Positions 1 through 7,538 of a stretch of DNA of 64,000 nt are shown here, piece after piece. Where the stretch lies: NCBI GenBank assembly GCA_944325655.1, contig CALVAW010000005.1, positions 1-64,000 of the forward strand, given 5' to 3'. The position numbers and the translations under genes were made by a program. The DNA is from Candidatus Gastranaerophilales bacterium (lineage in GTDB: Bacteria > Cyanobacteriota > Vampirovibrionia > Gastranaerophilales > Gastranaerophilaceae). The notes under the pieces are model-generated. The model was given only the letters and a program-made list of their open reading frames with translations, had not been told where the DNA came from and made no database searches. Positions within the stretch are counted from its first letter, which is position 1; every line of letters starts with the position of its first letter.

Positions 1-29
1 TAAAAGCGACCAACCTATCTGCATATTTT

Positions 30-58
30 AATATATCCAAGACAAAAATCTATGTCAA
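30..58 (-). promoter_or_regulatory. Leftward sigma-70-type promoter near the window edge
   Basis: On the minus strand a consensus -35 TTGACA (plus-strand 53-58) is followed after exactly 17 bases by TATATT (30-35). Transcription would start near base 23 and leave the window to the left. An ATG at 24-22 on that strand opens a frame that stays open to the edge, too short to identify. It also lies 3' of the leftward XRE gene, so it could restart transcription for the next leftward gene. Confidence 0.45.
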
Positions 59-85
59 TAATAATTTTACAAAACTTATTTTGTT

Positions 86-346
86 TTACTCGCTTTTAAA
101 AAAATCTTTGGAAATTTCTCTGTCAAGCAATTTTCCAAATTCTTCAAAAGACATATCAAGAGCCTGTATAACTCTTGCAATTTTTGAAAAATAAGCTTGC
201 GAAGTCCCATTTTCAATAAGATTTAGAGAAGATTTTGCAATATCATTTTCGTAACAAAAAATTGTAAATTTTAATCCTTTTTCCAAACGTTTGTTTTTAA
301 GGATTTTACCTACGCTTTTATAAAATTTTTCGTCACTTGTTTGCAT
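86..346 (-). CDS. Small XRE-family helix-turn-helix regulator
   Basis: An 86-residue protein that is almost entirely one Cro/C1-type helix-turn-helix domain (about residues 10-75). The recognisable pieces are the VGKILKNKRLEKG first helix, the DIAKSSLNLIENG turn/recognition-helix region and a closing FEEFGKLLD helix. No sensor or oligomerisation domain is attached, so it is probably a stand-alone DNA-binding repressor or a phage/plasmid-style regulator. It is divergent from the prepilin gene at 429, and the space between them holds a 38-base perfect palindrome (370-407), a natural candidate for its own operator. A TATTAT box lies 7 bases before the ATG and no clear Shine-Dalgarno is visible. 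What it controls is unknown. Confidence 0.75.
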   Translation of the reverse strand: MQTSDEKFYKSVGKILKNKRLEKGLKFTIFCYENDIAKSSLNLIENGTSQAYFSKIARVIQALDMSFEEFGKLLDREISKDFFKSE

Positions 347-369
347 TAAATAAATAATAATGCTAAATT

Positions 370-407
370 ATAATCAAATATTCCATACGTATGGAATATT
401 TGATTAT
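370..407. promoter_or_regulatory. 38-base perfect palindrome between divergent genes
   Basis: Bases 370-407 read identically on both strands, centred on ACGT at 387-390, with core TTCCATACGTATGGAA. It lies between the leftward XRE regulator and the rightward prepilin gene, upstream of both starts. There is no spacer loop and no following T-run, so it looks more like a dimer-binding operator than a terminator. A cruciform or attachment site cannot be excluded. Confidence 0.6.
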
Positions 408-428
408 CTATTATTTTTTGAGGACCAT

Positions 429-1187
429 ATGAAAATAAAAGCTTTTACACTGGCTGAGATCATGATTGTACTAACGATAATAGGAGTTATTACAGCTATA
501 CTGCTACCAATAGCGATAAGCTCTGCACCGGATGAAAACATCATGAAATTTAAAAAAGCAAATAATACACTTGGAACTGCAATAAGAGAACTTGTAAATT
601 CAGATGAGTATTATCTAAATGGAGATTTAGCAACAAAAGCGGATGGTACAATTGTTGATTCCGAAACATATTTCTGTGAAACACTAGTTGATGTTTTAAA
701 CACCAAAGAACATAATTGTTCAAAATTATCTACCGTATACCCGGAATCACGAATTTCATATTTAAACACTTACGGGGAAAATAATGATATGTATGGTGTA
801 TCGGGTAAAACAATGAAACAAGCCGTGGACGACTCATGTAGAAGCAGCGATGCAGGAAAGATAAGAGAAATTGTAACCCCTGATGACGTGGTATTTTATC
901 AAGTCTGGCCAAATTCTCATTTTGGCATGAGAAAGGACTCGGGAGGCACGTGTCCTGCAGGAGTAAGCGACTGCAAAGCATTAATATTTCACGTTAAAAC
1001 CAGTGACGGGTTCTTACAAAATTATACAGTCCTTTGTATAGATGTAGACGGGGTTCCTGAATCTGCAACTGTTGATGATTGTGTTAACGAGTGCCCTTTT
1101 GGTTATGCACTTCGTGTAGACGGAAAACTAATTCCCGGTAAAAGAGCAGATGAATGGATGGCAAAAAGTATGCAAAAAGGAGACTAG
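429..1187 (+). CDS. Type IV prepilin-like protein
   Basis: The protein begins with a short basic leader followed by FTLAEIMIVLTIIGVITAI, a class III prepilin signal: a PilD-type peptidase would cut before the F, leaving the N-terminal hydrophobic helix with Glu at position 5. I set the start at 429 because GAGGA (420-424) lies just upstream and the prepilin signal then sits at the N-terminus; the in-frame ATG at 360 would add 23 residues encoded inside the palindrome. The mature part of roughly 240 residues has several cysteines (for example near FCETL, EHNCS, GGTCPAG, VDDCVNECP) suitable for disulfides, as in minor pilins/pseudopilins. It is followed two bases later by a frame-broken small ORF. 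A PilT-like ATPase gene is present at 61.4 kb. Its exact pilus role is not determinable. Confidence 0.8.
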   Translation: MKIKAFTLAEIMIVLTIIGVITAILLPIAISSAPDENIMKFKKANNTLGTAIRELVNSDEYYLNGDLATKADGTIVDSETYFCETLVDVLNTKEHNCSKLSTVYPESRISYLNTYGENNDMYGVSGKTMKQAVDDSCRSSDAGKIREIVTPDDVVFYQVWPNSHFGMRKDSGGTCPAGVSDCKALIFHVKTSDGFLQNYTVLCIDVDGVPESATVDDCVNECPFGYALRVDGKLIPGKRADEWMAKSMQKGD

Positions 1188-1188
1188 T

Positions 1189-1334
1189 ATGACTAAAAAA
1201 GAAAAAATAATTGCAGGCTGCTGTATTTAAGTATGGTGCTAGTTATAATATCTACAGTTTATACGCTGTACGCAAACAAACCTGAAGGCTATATATTTCG
1301 TTATCAAAAAATTATGAGAAATATTAATTTATAA
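1189..1334 (+). pseudogene. Frame-interrupted small membrane protein ORF
   Basis: An ATG at 1189 with an excellent Shine-Dalgarno (AGGAG at 1178-1182) reads MTKKEKIIAGCCI and stops at 1228-1230. Between about 1216 and 1221 the reading can pass to another frame, which continues LLYLSMVLVIISTVYTLYA and then about 23 polar residues to a stop at 1332-1334. The joined product would be about 50 residues with a basic N-terminus and one membrane helix, a sensible small membrane protein. Restoring the frame needs one extra base (or two fewer), so this looks like a single-base deletion, an assembly error, or, less likely, frameshifting. Its 3' end overlaps the end of pdxJ by 11 bases on the opposite strand. 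Function unknown. Confidence 0.5.
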
Positions 1335-2031
1335 GCTCAAGCATTTCTTTCACTGCTTGGCTAATTCCGACAAAAATCGAATGAGATATTATACTATGTC
1401 CGATATTTAATTCACTAATACCTGATATTTCTTTCATCAAATACACATTTTCATAATTCAAACCATGGCCGGCGTTAACTTTTAATTTTAATTCCTGTGC
1501 ATATTTTGCAGCTTCTTTTAATTTTTGAAACTGAAATTCAAATTCACCATTTTCAAAAGCATTTGAAAAACTGCCCGTATGCATTTCGATATAATCCGAT
1601 TCAACATATTTTGCAGCCTCAATTTGCCTGATGTCAGGATCTATGAATAAACTTATCAATATATTCTTTTCTTTTAAAGGCAAAATAAATTCTTTAATTT
1701 TTTCTTTCTGACTGCAAACATCAAGTCCGCCTTCCGTAGTAATTTCCAAACGTCTTTCCGGTACAAGACAAATACTATAGGGCAAAACATCAAGAGCTAT
1801 TTTTTGTATATCATAATCAACCGCCATCTCAAGATTAATCTTTGCACCGAGTTCTTTTATATCATATAAATCTTTATCCTTAATATGTCGCCTGTCTTCT
1901 CTTAGATGCATCGTCAAAGCGTGGATATCTTCTTTCAAAATGATACTTGCAGCATCAATCAAACTCGGTTCAAAACCGCCGCGAGCATTTCTTAACGTAG
2001 CAATATGATCGATATTAACTCCTAATTTCAT
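1324..2031 (-). CDS. pdxJ: Pyridoxine 5'-phosphate synthase
   Basis: PdxJ closes the pyridine ring of vitamin B6 from 1-deoxy-D-xylulose 5-phosphate and 3-amino-2-oxopropyl phosphate in the DXP-dependent pathway. The 235-residue protein is a full-length TIM barrel. Diagnostic stretches are the N-terminal MKLGVNIDHIATLRNARGG, HLREDRRHI with the catalytic-loop histidine, LVPERR, and NAGHGLNYEN near the phosphate site. It is alone on this strand, tail to tail with the frame-broken ORF. No Shine-Dalgarno precedes the ATG; instead TAAAAT lies exactly six bases upstream (2038-2043), suggesting a leaderless transcript. Confidence 0.96.
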   Translation of the reverse strand: MKLGVNIDHIATLRNARGGFEPSLIDAASIILKEDIHALTMHLREDRRHIKDKDLYDIKELGAKINLEMAVDYDIQKIALDVLPYSICLVPERRLEITTEGGLDVCSQKEKIKEFILPLKEKNILISLFIDPDIRQIEAAKYVESDYIEMHTGSFSNAFENGEFEFQFQKLKEAAKYAQELKLKVNAGHGLNYENVYLMKEISGISELNIGHSIISHSIFVGISQAVKEMLELIN

Positions 2032-2080
2032 AGTTAAATTTTACTACAATAAAAAAATTAAAATTGAAAAATTTACAAAA

Positions 2081-2109
2081 TTTACAATAAAATATTAAAA
2101 TGCTATATT
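2081..2109 (+). promoter_or_regulatory. Putative promoter of the zinc-ribbon/AAA gene
   Basis: TTTACA (2081-2086) and TATATT (2104-2109) are separated by 17 bases in the 128-base gap between pdxJ and the rightward gene. A second -10-like TATAAT lies at 2115-2120 without a well spaced -35. The region is very AT-rich, so chance matches are likely. Confidence 0.35.
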
Positions 2110-2159
2110 TGTATTATAATTTTTTTAAAATGTGATATAGCTATATTGGAATAAAGATT

Positions 2160-5100
2160 TTGATTTGTCCGAAATGTAAAACAGAAGTGTCTGACAATAC
2201 AACAATCTGTCCGACCTGTAAACTGAGACTTATCTTAAAATGTCCGAAATGCGGCTCCCCAACGCGTCTCGGTTCGGTTCATTGTGCTGCCTGCGGCTAT
2301 ACCTTGGTTAAATTTTGTCCAAAATGCAACAGCGCAAACTACTCTGCAAGCAAAAAATGCAGAAAGTGCGGCTATAACTTTGAAGAAAATAAAAATGAAA
2401 TAAAAAAGACAATTACAAAAAAAACGGAAATCAAAAACAACGCAAATCCTGCCCAGAAAAATCAAATAAACAAAAATAACGAAAATAAAAATACAACACC
2501 TCTTCTCTTTTGTATTAATTTCATAAACTTGTTAAGAACATTTGAAAAATACGACAAAGACGAATTTAAACAAAAAGTTATTGAAAATATAAAAACAACA
2601 GTTAAAATTGCCTTTGGAACTTTTTGCAAATTTATTGACAAAGAAACAGTGGTTTTTAAATTTAACTATAATAAAAACATCAAAATTCTTGATAAAATAA
2701 ACCAATTTGAAACTGAATTCTCAAAATTTAATCAAATTCTTGAAAAAACTCTTGACACAGAACTGTCATATAAATTTGCCATATTAACATTTGATGAAAT
2801 AAGAAAAAGCAAAGAAATCAAACAATTAAAACTCGGCTCCGATAAAGATGTTGTTGTATCAAACGGTGCTTACGTTAAGTTAAACAGTGAATTATCTCTT
2901 ATAAAAATATCTCCCGATTCTTATAAAATGGTTTTTCTTGACCAAAAACCCGCATTTGAGCAAAGCGAAGATAAAAAATACGATAAAGCTCTCGAAATGA
3001 TTATTAATAATCTTACAGACAATAATTCAAAAGTCAGAGCAATTTCTCTTAATGCTCCTCGCGGGGTAGGAAAAACACATCTTTTAAATGACCTGTATTT
3101 TAGGATAAATAAAGCTTCTTCGCCGAATACCATTATATTCTATGCTCAATGTTCTGCTCTAACTCAAGTCAGCCCTTACGGACTTATACAAAACTTTTTC
3201 ATAAGCCTGTTTGACTGTCCTTCTGTTTTAAAAGAAGAATTTAACATAAAAGCATTTGAAAAAAGAGTTCTTGAAAAACTAAATCTCGAAAAAATCGATG
3301 AAGAAAATCTCGAAACACTCGCAAACCTTATTTATCCTCTCAAAAAAGATTATTTTGAAAACATTCTTATAAACAAAGAAATAACATATAAATATCTTAA
3401 AGATATTTTTGATTATATTAAACAAAGAAAAAATGTATTATTTATAATTGATGATTTTGATTTAATTGATGAATCTTCTTACGGTTTCTTAAAACATCTT
3501 ATCGACGAAGACTATTTTGCAAGAGATGCAAAAATGATTTTAGGATATAAAAATCAACACGCAATAGCAATTTATTTTCAATCAAACAAGCTAAACAATA
3601 CTAATTGTCTTAATATATCTTTAAGAAGCTTAAACACATCCGAAAGTAAAATTTTTATCAAGAAAATACTTGGAGAACAATCCGATATTCCAAATGATAT
3701 ACTTTCTCAAATTGCCTATAATGCTCAGGGGAATATAGCATATATAGAACAGATTTTACAATATCTTTTTGAGAGAAAATATCTTTACGTAAAAGATAAA
3801 AAAGTCAATTTTATTAAAAACAAAGAAGATATAGAAATCCCGGAAACTCTTGAAAAATGTTTTTATGAAAGACTGGATTTCTTAAAAAATCAAAATGAAA
3901 AAGAATATGTTTTTCTCTGCACAGCATCGCTTTTGGGAGATAAGCTTGATTATAAAATCCTTGCCGGTTTATATGAATTAAGTGAAAACGAATTCTTCGA
4001 AATAGTTGAAAGATTAAGTAAAAAAGGTTATTTAAAAAGAAAATTCGACGATATATACGGATTTAAAAATTCTTTAACTTGGTCATATTGCTATATAAGA
4101 GCAAAAGAAGAAGATCTTATTAAAAAAGATGCTCAAAAGCTGTTAACCGAACTGAACGGCAAAGTTCTCTCTACTCCTTTAATTTGCCCGATTTTAGCGC
4201 AAATAATAAACAACAAAGAACTCGCATACAGTCTATGGACAAAAAATCTCCAGTATGCAAGCTTTATTGGAGATGTAAACATTTATGCAATGGCACAAAA
4301 GCAATGTCTAATATTATTAGAAAGCGTTAAACTAGACAATTTTGAATATACAAAAAATAATATATGCGAAAGATTAGGTAAATTAATATACAAAAAAAGC
4401 CCGCAAGAAGCAAAAGATTACTTATCAAATGCAATAATTGCGGCGCAAAAAAATAATGATGAAAACAAGGTGTTAGATTTATCCGGATTTTTATTAAAAA
4501 GCGCAATTTTAACCCAAGACTATACGGGTGCAATAGAAGTATGCGATAATATATTAAAGTTTTTTGATAAAAGTGATAAAAGCGAGAAAAAATCAACTCT
4601 GGAACTTCAAATTGCTCTTATTAAAGCAAGAAAACTTGAGCCGCTCTTAAAATTAGGTTCTTGGGAAGAAATAGCAAGCCTTGTCAACACAGAAATAAAT
4701 CCTGTTTTACAAAAACATTTGAATTTCTTCTCTAAGCACAAATGGATTAGTCAAAATGAAATATTTTATTGCTGGATAAATGCAAACATTATTCTGGCTA
4801 AAAGTTATTCTCAACAAGGCTCCCCTCTTGCTTTTGAATTAATTTCAGAAATAGGCAAAGTTCTTGAAAAAGAAAAAGGCTCCAGAATAGACTATCTGAA
4901 AGTATGTCTGGCATACGCTTCTGCTATGGCGAATACTTCAAAAGGATATTTTGATGAATCCGATGAGGTTTTAAAAGATTTAGTCAAAGATTATTCCTAT
5001 CTCATAGACAGTCCTGATTTTGTTTGCGAATGGAATATAATAAGTTTAATAAATAAAATCTTAAGAACGGATACGGAAACAATAAAAGATGAATTATTTG

Positions 5101-5732
5101 AAGCAACCGCTTTTGCAAATAATTGCGGAGATGAAGTATCTAAAAACCTTTTAAAAACACTGCTTGCATACGTTCTTTTGGAAGAAAAATCCTACTTAAA
5201 AGCAATTGAAATTGCCACAGAACAAATGCAATATTTTTCATCCAAAAAAATTGCATTCGGTGCGCTTCTGGCTTGGTATATAAGCGCAGCTGCAACTGCA
5301 AACAATAAAGCCGACTCATATTGTATTGAAATATGCGAAAAAGCCGTTAAAATATGCGAAAATGCTCAAAATAATAATTTCTATTTCAAAATATTGTTCC
5401 AAGAGCTTCTTGCAAAAGCCTATTTAAAACTAAATGATAAAGAAAACGCTAAAATGTATTGCGAAATGGCACTTCAAAGCGCATACAACAATGAACTTAT
5501 ATATTTACAAGTAAGATTAAGCAGACTAAAAGCACAAATTGCAAGAGAAAGATTATCTCAAGAACCGGACAATAAAAAATATGAATATGCACAAAATGTA
5601 ATAAGAATGTATAATAAAACTATAGAACAAGCTAAAAGATTAAACCTTAAAGATTTTATAAAGAAAACAGAAAAGGATTTAACCTCTTTTAGAGCTCATT
5701 GTCAACTAAACAGAATAATAGAGGACAAATAA
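2160..5732 (+). CDS. Giant zinc-ribbon / AAA ATPase / TPR-like protein
   Basis: A 1190-residue cytoplasmic protein starting at a TTG; the first cysteine pair follows at once, which supports this start although the Shine-Dalgarno is weak. Residues 1-80 hold a series of CPxC/CxxC pairs forming two zinc ribbons. After a Lys/Asn-rich linker, residues about 110-265 resemble a decayed class III nucleotide-cyclase fold (KFIDKETVVFKF sits where the active-site Asp strand would be). Residues about 280-560 are a STAND/AAA_16-type ATPase with Walker A APRGVGKTH (about 299-307) and Walker B VLFIIDDFD (Asp about 431). The remaining roughly 600 residues are helical, TPR-like. The layout matches zinc-ribbon/cyclase/AAA/TPR signalling proteins, but the cyclase part lacks recognisable metal-binding Asp residues. 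It heads a rightward run with plsC-like, ROK kinase and mfd. Role unknown; probably signal integration or scaffolding. Confidence 0.7.
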   Translation: MICPKCKTEVSDNTTICPTCKLRLILKCPKCGSPTRLGSVHCAACGYTLVKFCPKCNSANYSASKKCRKCGYNFEENKNEIKKTITKKTEIKNNANPAQKNQINKNNENKNTTPLLFCINFINLLRTFEKYDKDEFKQKVIENIKTTVKIAFGTFCKFIDKETVVFKFNYNKNIKILDKINQFETEFSKFNQILEKTLDTELSYKFAILTFDEIRKSKEIKQLKLGSDKDVVVSNGAYVKLNSELSLIKISPDSYKMVFLDQKPAFEQSEDKKYDKALEMIINNLTDNNSKVRAISLNAPRGVGKTHLLNDLYFRINKASSPNTIIFYAQCSALTQVSPYGLIQNFFISLFDCPSVLKEEFNIKAFEKRVLEKLNLEKIDEENLETLANLIYPLKKDYFENILINKEITYKYLKDIFDYIKQRKNVLFIIDDFDLIDESSYGFLKHLIDEDYFARDAKMILGYKNQHAIAIYFQSNKLNNTNCLNISLRSLNTSESKIFIKKILGEQSDIPNDILSQIAYNAQGNIAYIEQILQYLFERKYLYVKDKKVNFIKNKEDIEIPETLEKCFYERLDFLKNQNEKEYVFLCTASLLGDKLDYKILAGLYELSENEFFEIVERLSKKGYLKRKFDDIYGFKNSLTWSYCYIRAKEEDLIKKDAQKLLTELNGKVLSTPLICPILAQIINNKELAYSLWTKNLQYASFIGDVNIYAMAQKQCLILLESVKLDNFEYTKNNICERLGKLIYKKSPQEAKDYLSNAIIAAQKNNDENKVLDLSGFLLKSAILTQDYTGAIEVCDNILKFFDKSDKSEKKSTLELQIALIKARKLEPLLKLGSWEEIASLVNTEINPVLQKHLNFFSKHKWISQNEIFYCWINANIILAKSYSQQGSPLAFELISEIGKVLEKEKGSRIDYLKVCLAYASAMANTSKGYFDESDEVLKDLVKDYSYLIDSPDFVCEWNIISLINKILRTDTETIKDELFEATAFANNCGDEVSKNLLKTLLAYVLLEEKSYLKAIEIATEQMQYFSSKKIAFGALLAWYISAAATANNKADSYCIEICEKAVKICENAQNNNFYFKILFQELLAKAYLKLNDKENAKMYCEMALQSAYNNELIYLQVRLSRLKAQIARERLSQEPDNKKYEYAQNVIRMYNKTIEQAKRLNLKDFIKKTEKDLTSFRAHCQLNRIIEDK

Positions 5733-5744
5733 CAGGAACAAATT

Positions 5745-6575
5745 ATGACAATAATTGAAACTCCGAAACATTTGTACAGCGATACGCCACCTACAATACT
5801 AAGAAACAGAGAAGAAAAATTCAGAACGGCAAAAGATGTTCCTTTTTGGCTTTTTATTGCGGACTATGTTTTTCCAAAAATGATTGAAGCAAGATTTCAT
5901 TCTCTCATGTATAAAGGCATTGAAAATATTGAAAACAGAGATAAAACCAAAGCTATGCTTTTTTACACTAATCACAACAATTGGTGGGACGGAATATTGG
6001 GTTTTAACGTAGCAAGAAGAATAATGAAGGGACGTTTACGCCTGATGATTGAGGAGATGAACCGCTTTCCTCTTTTTCAATATATCGGATGTTTTCCAAT
6101 TAACAAAAAAACACCGCAAGATGCAATCAAAGCTCTAAGATATGCAGCAACAACACTAAAAGACCCTGATATAAATTTCTGGCTTTTTCCGCAAGGAATT
6201 ATAAGACCGCCACACTACAGACCCGAAGTCTTTCAGACAGGACTGGCATATTTAACAGAAAATGCAGTTAAAAATTTTGGCGGAATAAATCTCTGTCCGG
6301 TTGCGGTTAATTATACTTTTCTAAGACAAGACAAGCCTGAAATTGTCCTTGAATTCGGCAAAGTAACAACTTATCATGATTTTAAATATGACAGAAAGGA
6401 ATTTTGTCATAAACTTGAAAAAGAATTCGAAATTTTATGCGATAATCAACAAGCTCAAATTTCAAAAGGCGATTTCGAAGGATACAGATATCTCTTTAAA
6501 CAAAAACTCAGTTGGTGGCGAGACATCGAAAGAAGATTAAAAAATATAGGAATGAAAGACAAAATAGAACAATAA
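5745..6575 (+). CDS. PlsC-type lysophospholipid acyltransferase
   Basis: A 276-residue member of the glycerolipid acyltransferase family, which moves an acyl chain to lysophosphatidate or a related glycerol/lipid acceptor at the inner membrane. The HX4D catalytic motif is NHNNWWDG (His about 77, Asp about 82), and the substrate motif is FPQGIIRP (about 148-155), where most relatives have FPEG. No long membrane helix is obvious, so it is probably peripheral. An AGGA lies upstream of the ATG. Its stop codon overlaps the ATG of the following ROK kinase (TAATG), so the two are translationally coupled. The acceptor cannot be told from sequence; 1-acylglycerol-3-phosphate is only the default. Confidence 0.8.
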   Translation: MTIIETPKHLYSDTPPTILRNREEKFRTAKDVPFWLFIADYVFPKMIEARFHSLMYKGIENIENRDKTKAMLFYTNHNNWWDGILGFNVARRIMKGRLRLMIEEMNRFPLFQYIGCFPINKKTPQDAIKALRYAATTLKDPDINFWLFPQGIIRPPHYRPEVFQTGLAYLTENAVKNFGGINLCPVAVNYTFLRQDKPEIVLEFGKVTTYHDFKYDRKEFCHKLEKEFEILCDNQQAQISKGDFEGYRYLFKQKLSWWRDIERRLKNIGMKDKIEQ

Positions 6576-7537
6576 TGAAAAAGTATAACATTGGAATTGA
6601 TTTAGGCGGAACAAAAGTTCTTTGCGCAATTGTAGAAAATAATAAAAAAGCTGCTTCAAATCCAAAAATCCTATTTGAAGTCAAGAAAAAAACAAAAAAA
6701 GAAAAAGGAAACAAAAAAGTAACGGCAAAGCTTTTGGAAGCATTAGATGAACTGTTTGAAATTTCAAAAATTAAAAAAGAAGAAATTAACTCAATAGGAA
6801 TTGCGATAGCAGGTCAAATTGACAGAAAAAAAGGTGTTGTAATAAATGCATGCAATTTGGATTGCAAAAATCTTGAAATCAAAAAAATCTTAACTGAAAA
6901 ATATTCAATTAAAACCAAAGTATATAATGATGTGGAAGCAGCGGCATCCGGAGAACTTTTGTTTGGCGCCGGTCAAAACCATAAAAACATTTTATGTATT
7001 TTTATAGGCACAGGAATCGGTTCTTCAATTATAATAGATAAAAAAATATATAACGGAGCGTCAGGTTCTGCAGGCGAATTGGGTCATGTTATTGTTGATT
7101 TAAACGGAAGAAGCTGCTCATGCGGAGGAGTAGGGTGTCTTGAAGCATACGCATCCAGAAGCGCAATTGAAGCAAGAATACAAGGAGCTATAAAAAAAGG
7201 CAGAAAATCTATAATAACAGAATTAACCGAAGGGCAGAACATTTCTACCAAACATATAAAACAAGCACTTGATGCACATGATGATGTTGTAACTCAATAT
7301 GTAAACGAAGCGATAGAATATCTGTCAGGCGGAATTGCAAGCGCAATAAACTTTTTTAATCCCGAACTTGTCATTTTGGGCGGCGGTTTAATACAAGGAA
7401 TTGACGAAATATATAAAAAAACAGTTAAGCTAACTAAGGCTAAAGCTCTCAAAGTTGCAAGCGAAAATACCGAATTTAAAAAAGCAGAACTTGCAGATTA
7501 CTCAGGTGTCATCGGTGCTGCTCTAACGGAAGAATAA
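6575..7537 (+). CDS. ROK-family sugar kinase, probably glucokinase
   Basis: A 320-residue cytosolic kinase that probably phosphorylates glucose or an N-acetylated hexosamine with ATP. The N-terminus KKYNIGIDLGGTK is the phosphate-1 loop, IGTGIGSSI the second phosphate loop, and ELGHVIV followed by CSCGGVGCLE the ROK zinc-binding signature with the substrate-binding GHV. No N-terminal DNA-binding domain is present, so it is an enzyme, not a NagC-type repressor. I start it at 6575, where ATG overlaps the preceding TAA and gives the standard N-terminus; the longer open frame from 6512 would only add lysine/arginine-rich residues read out of frame with the acyltransferase. Mfd follows after one base. 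Confidence 0.88.
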   Translation: MKKYNIGIDLGGTKVLCAIVENNKKAASNPKILFEVKKKTKKEKGNKKVTAKLLEALDELFEISKIKKEEINSIGIAIAGQIDRKKGVVINACNLDCKNLEIKKILTEKYSIKTKVYNDVEAAASGELLFGAGQNHKNILCIFIGTGIGSSIIIDKKIYNGASGSAGELGHVIVDLNGRSCSCGGVGCLEAYASRSAIEARIQGAIKKGRKSIITELTEGQNISTKHIKQALDAHDDVVTQYVNEAIEYLSGGIASAINFFNPELVILGGGLIQGIDEIYKKTVKLTKAKALKVASENTEFKKAELADYSGVIGAALTEE

Positions 7538-7538
7538 A

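Noticed and set aside
360-428. Upstream ATG at 360 as the prepilin start
   Set aside because: It would place 23 residues encoded partly by the palindrome before the prepilin leader and has no ribosome site; ATG 429 has GAGGA and puts the signal at the N-terminus.
730-981. Minus-strand open frame inside the prepilin gene
   Set aside because: It is the complement of a clear coding gene, with no ribosome site or recognisable motif.
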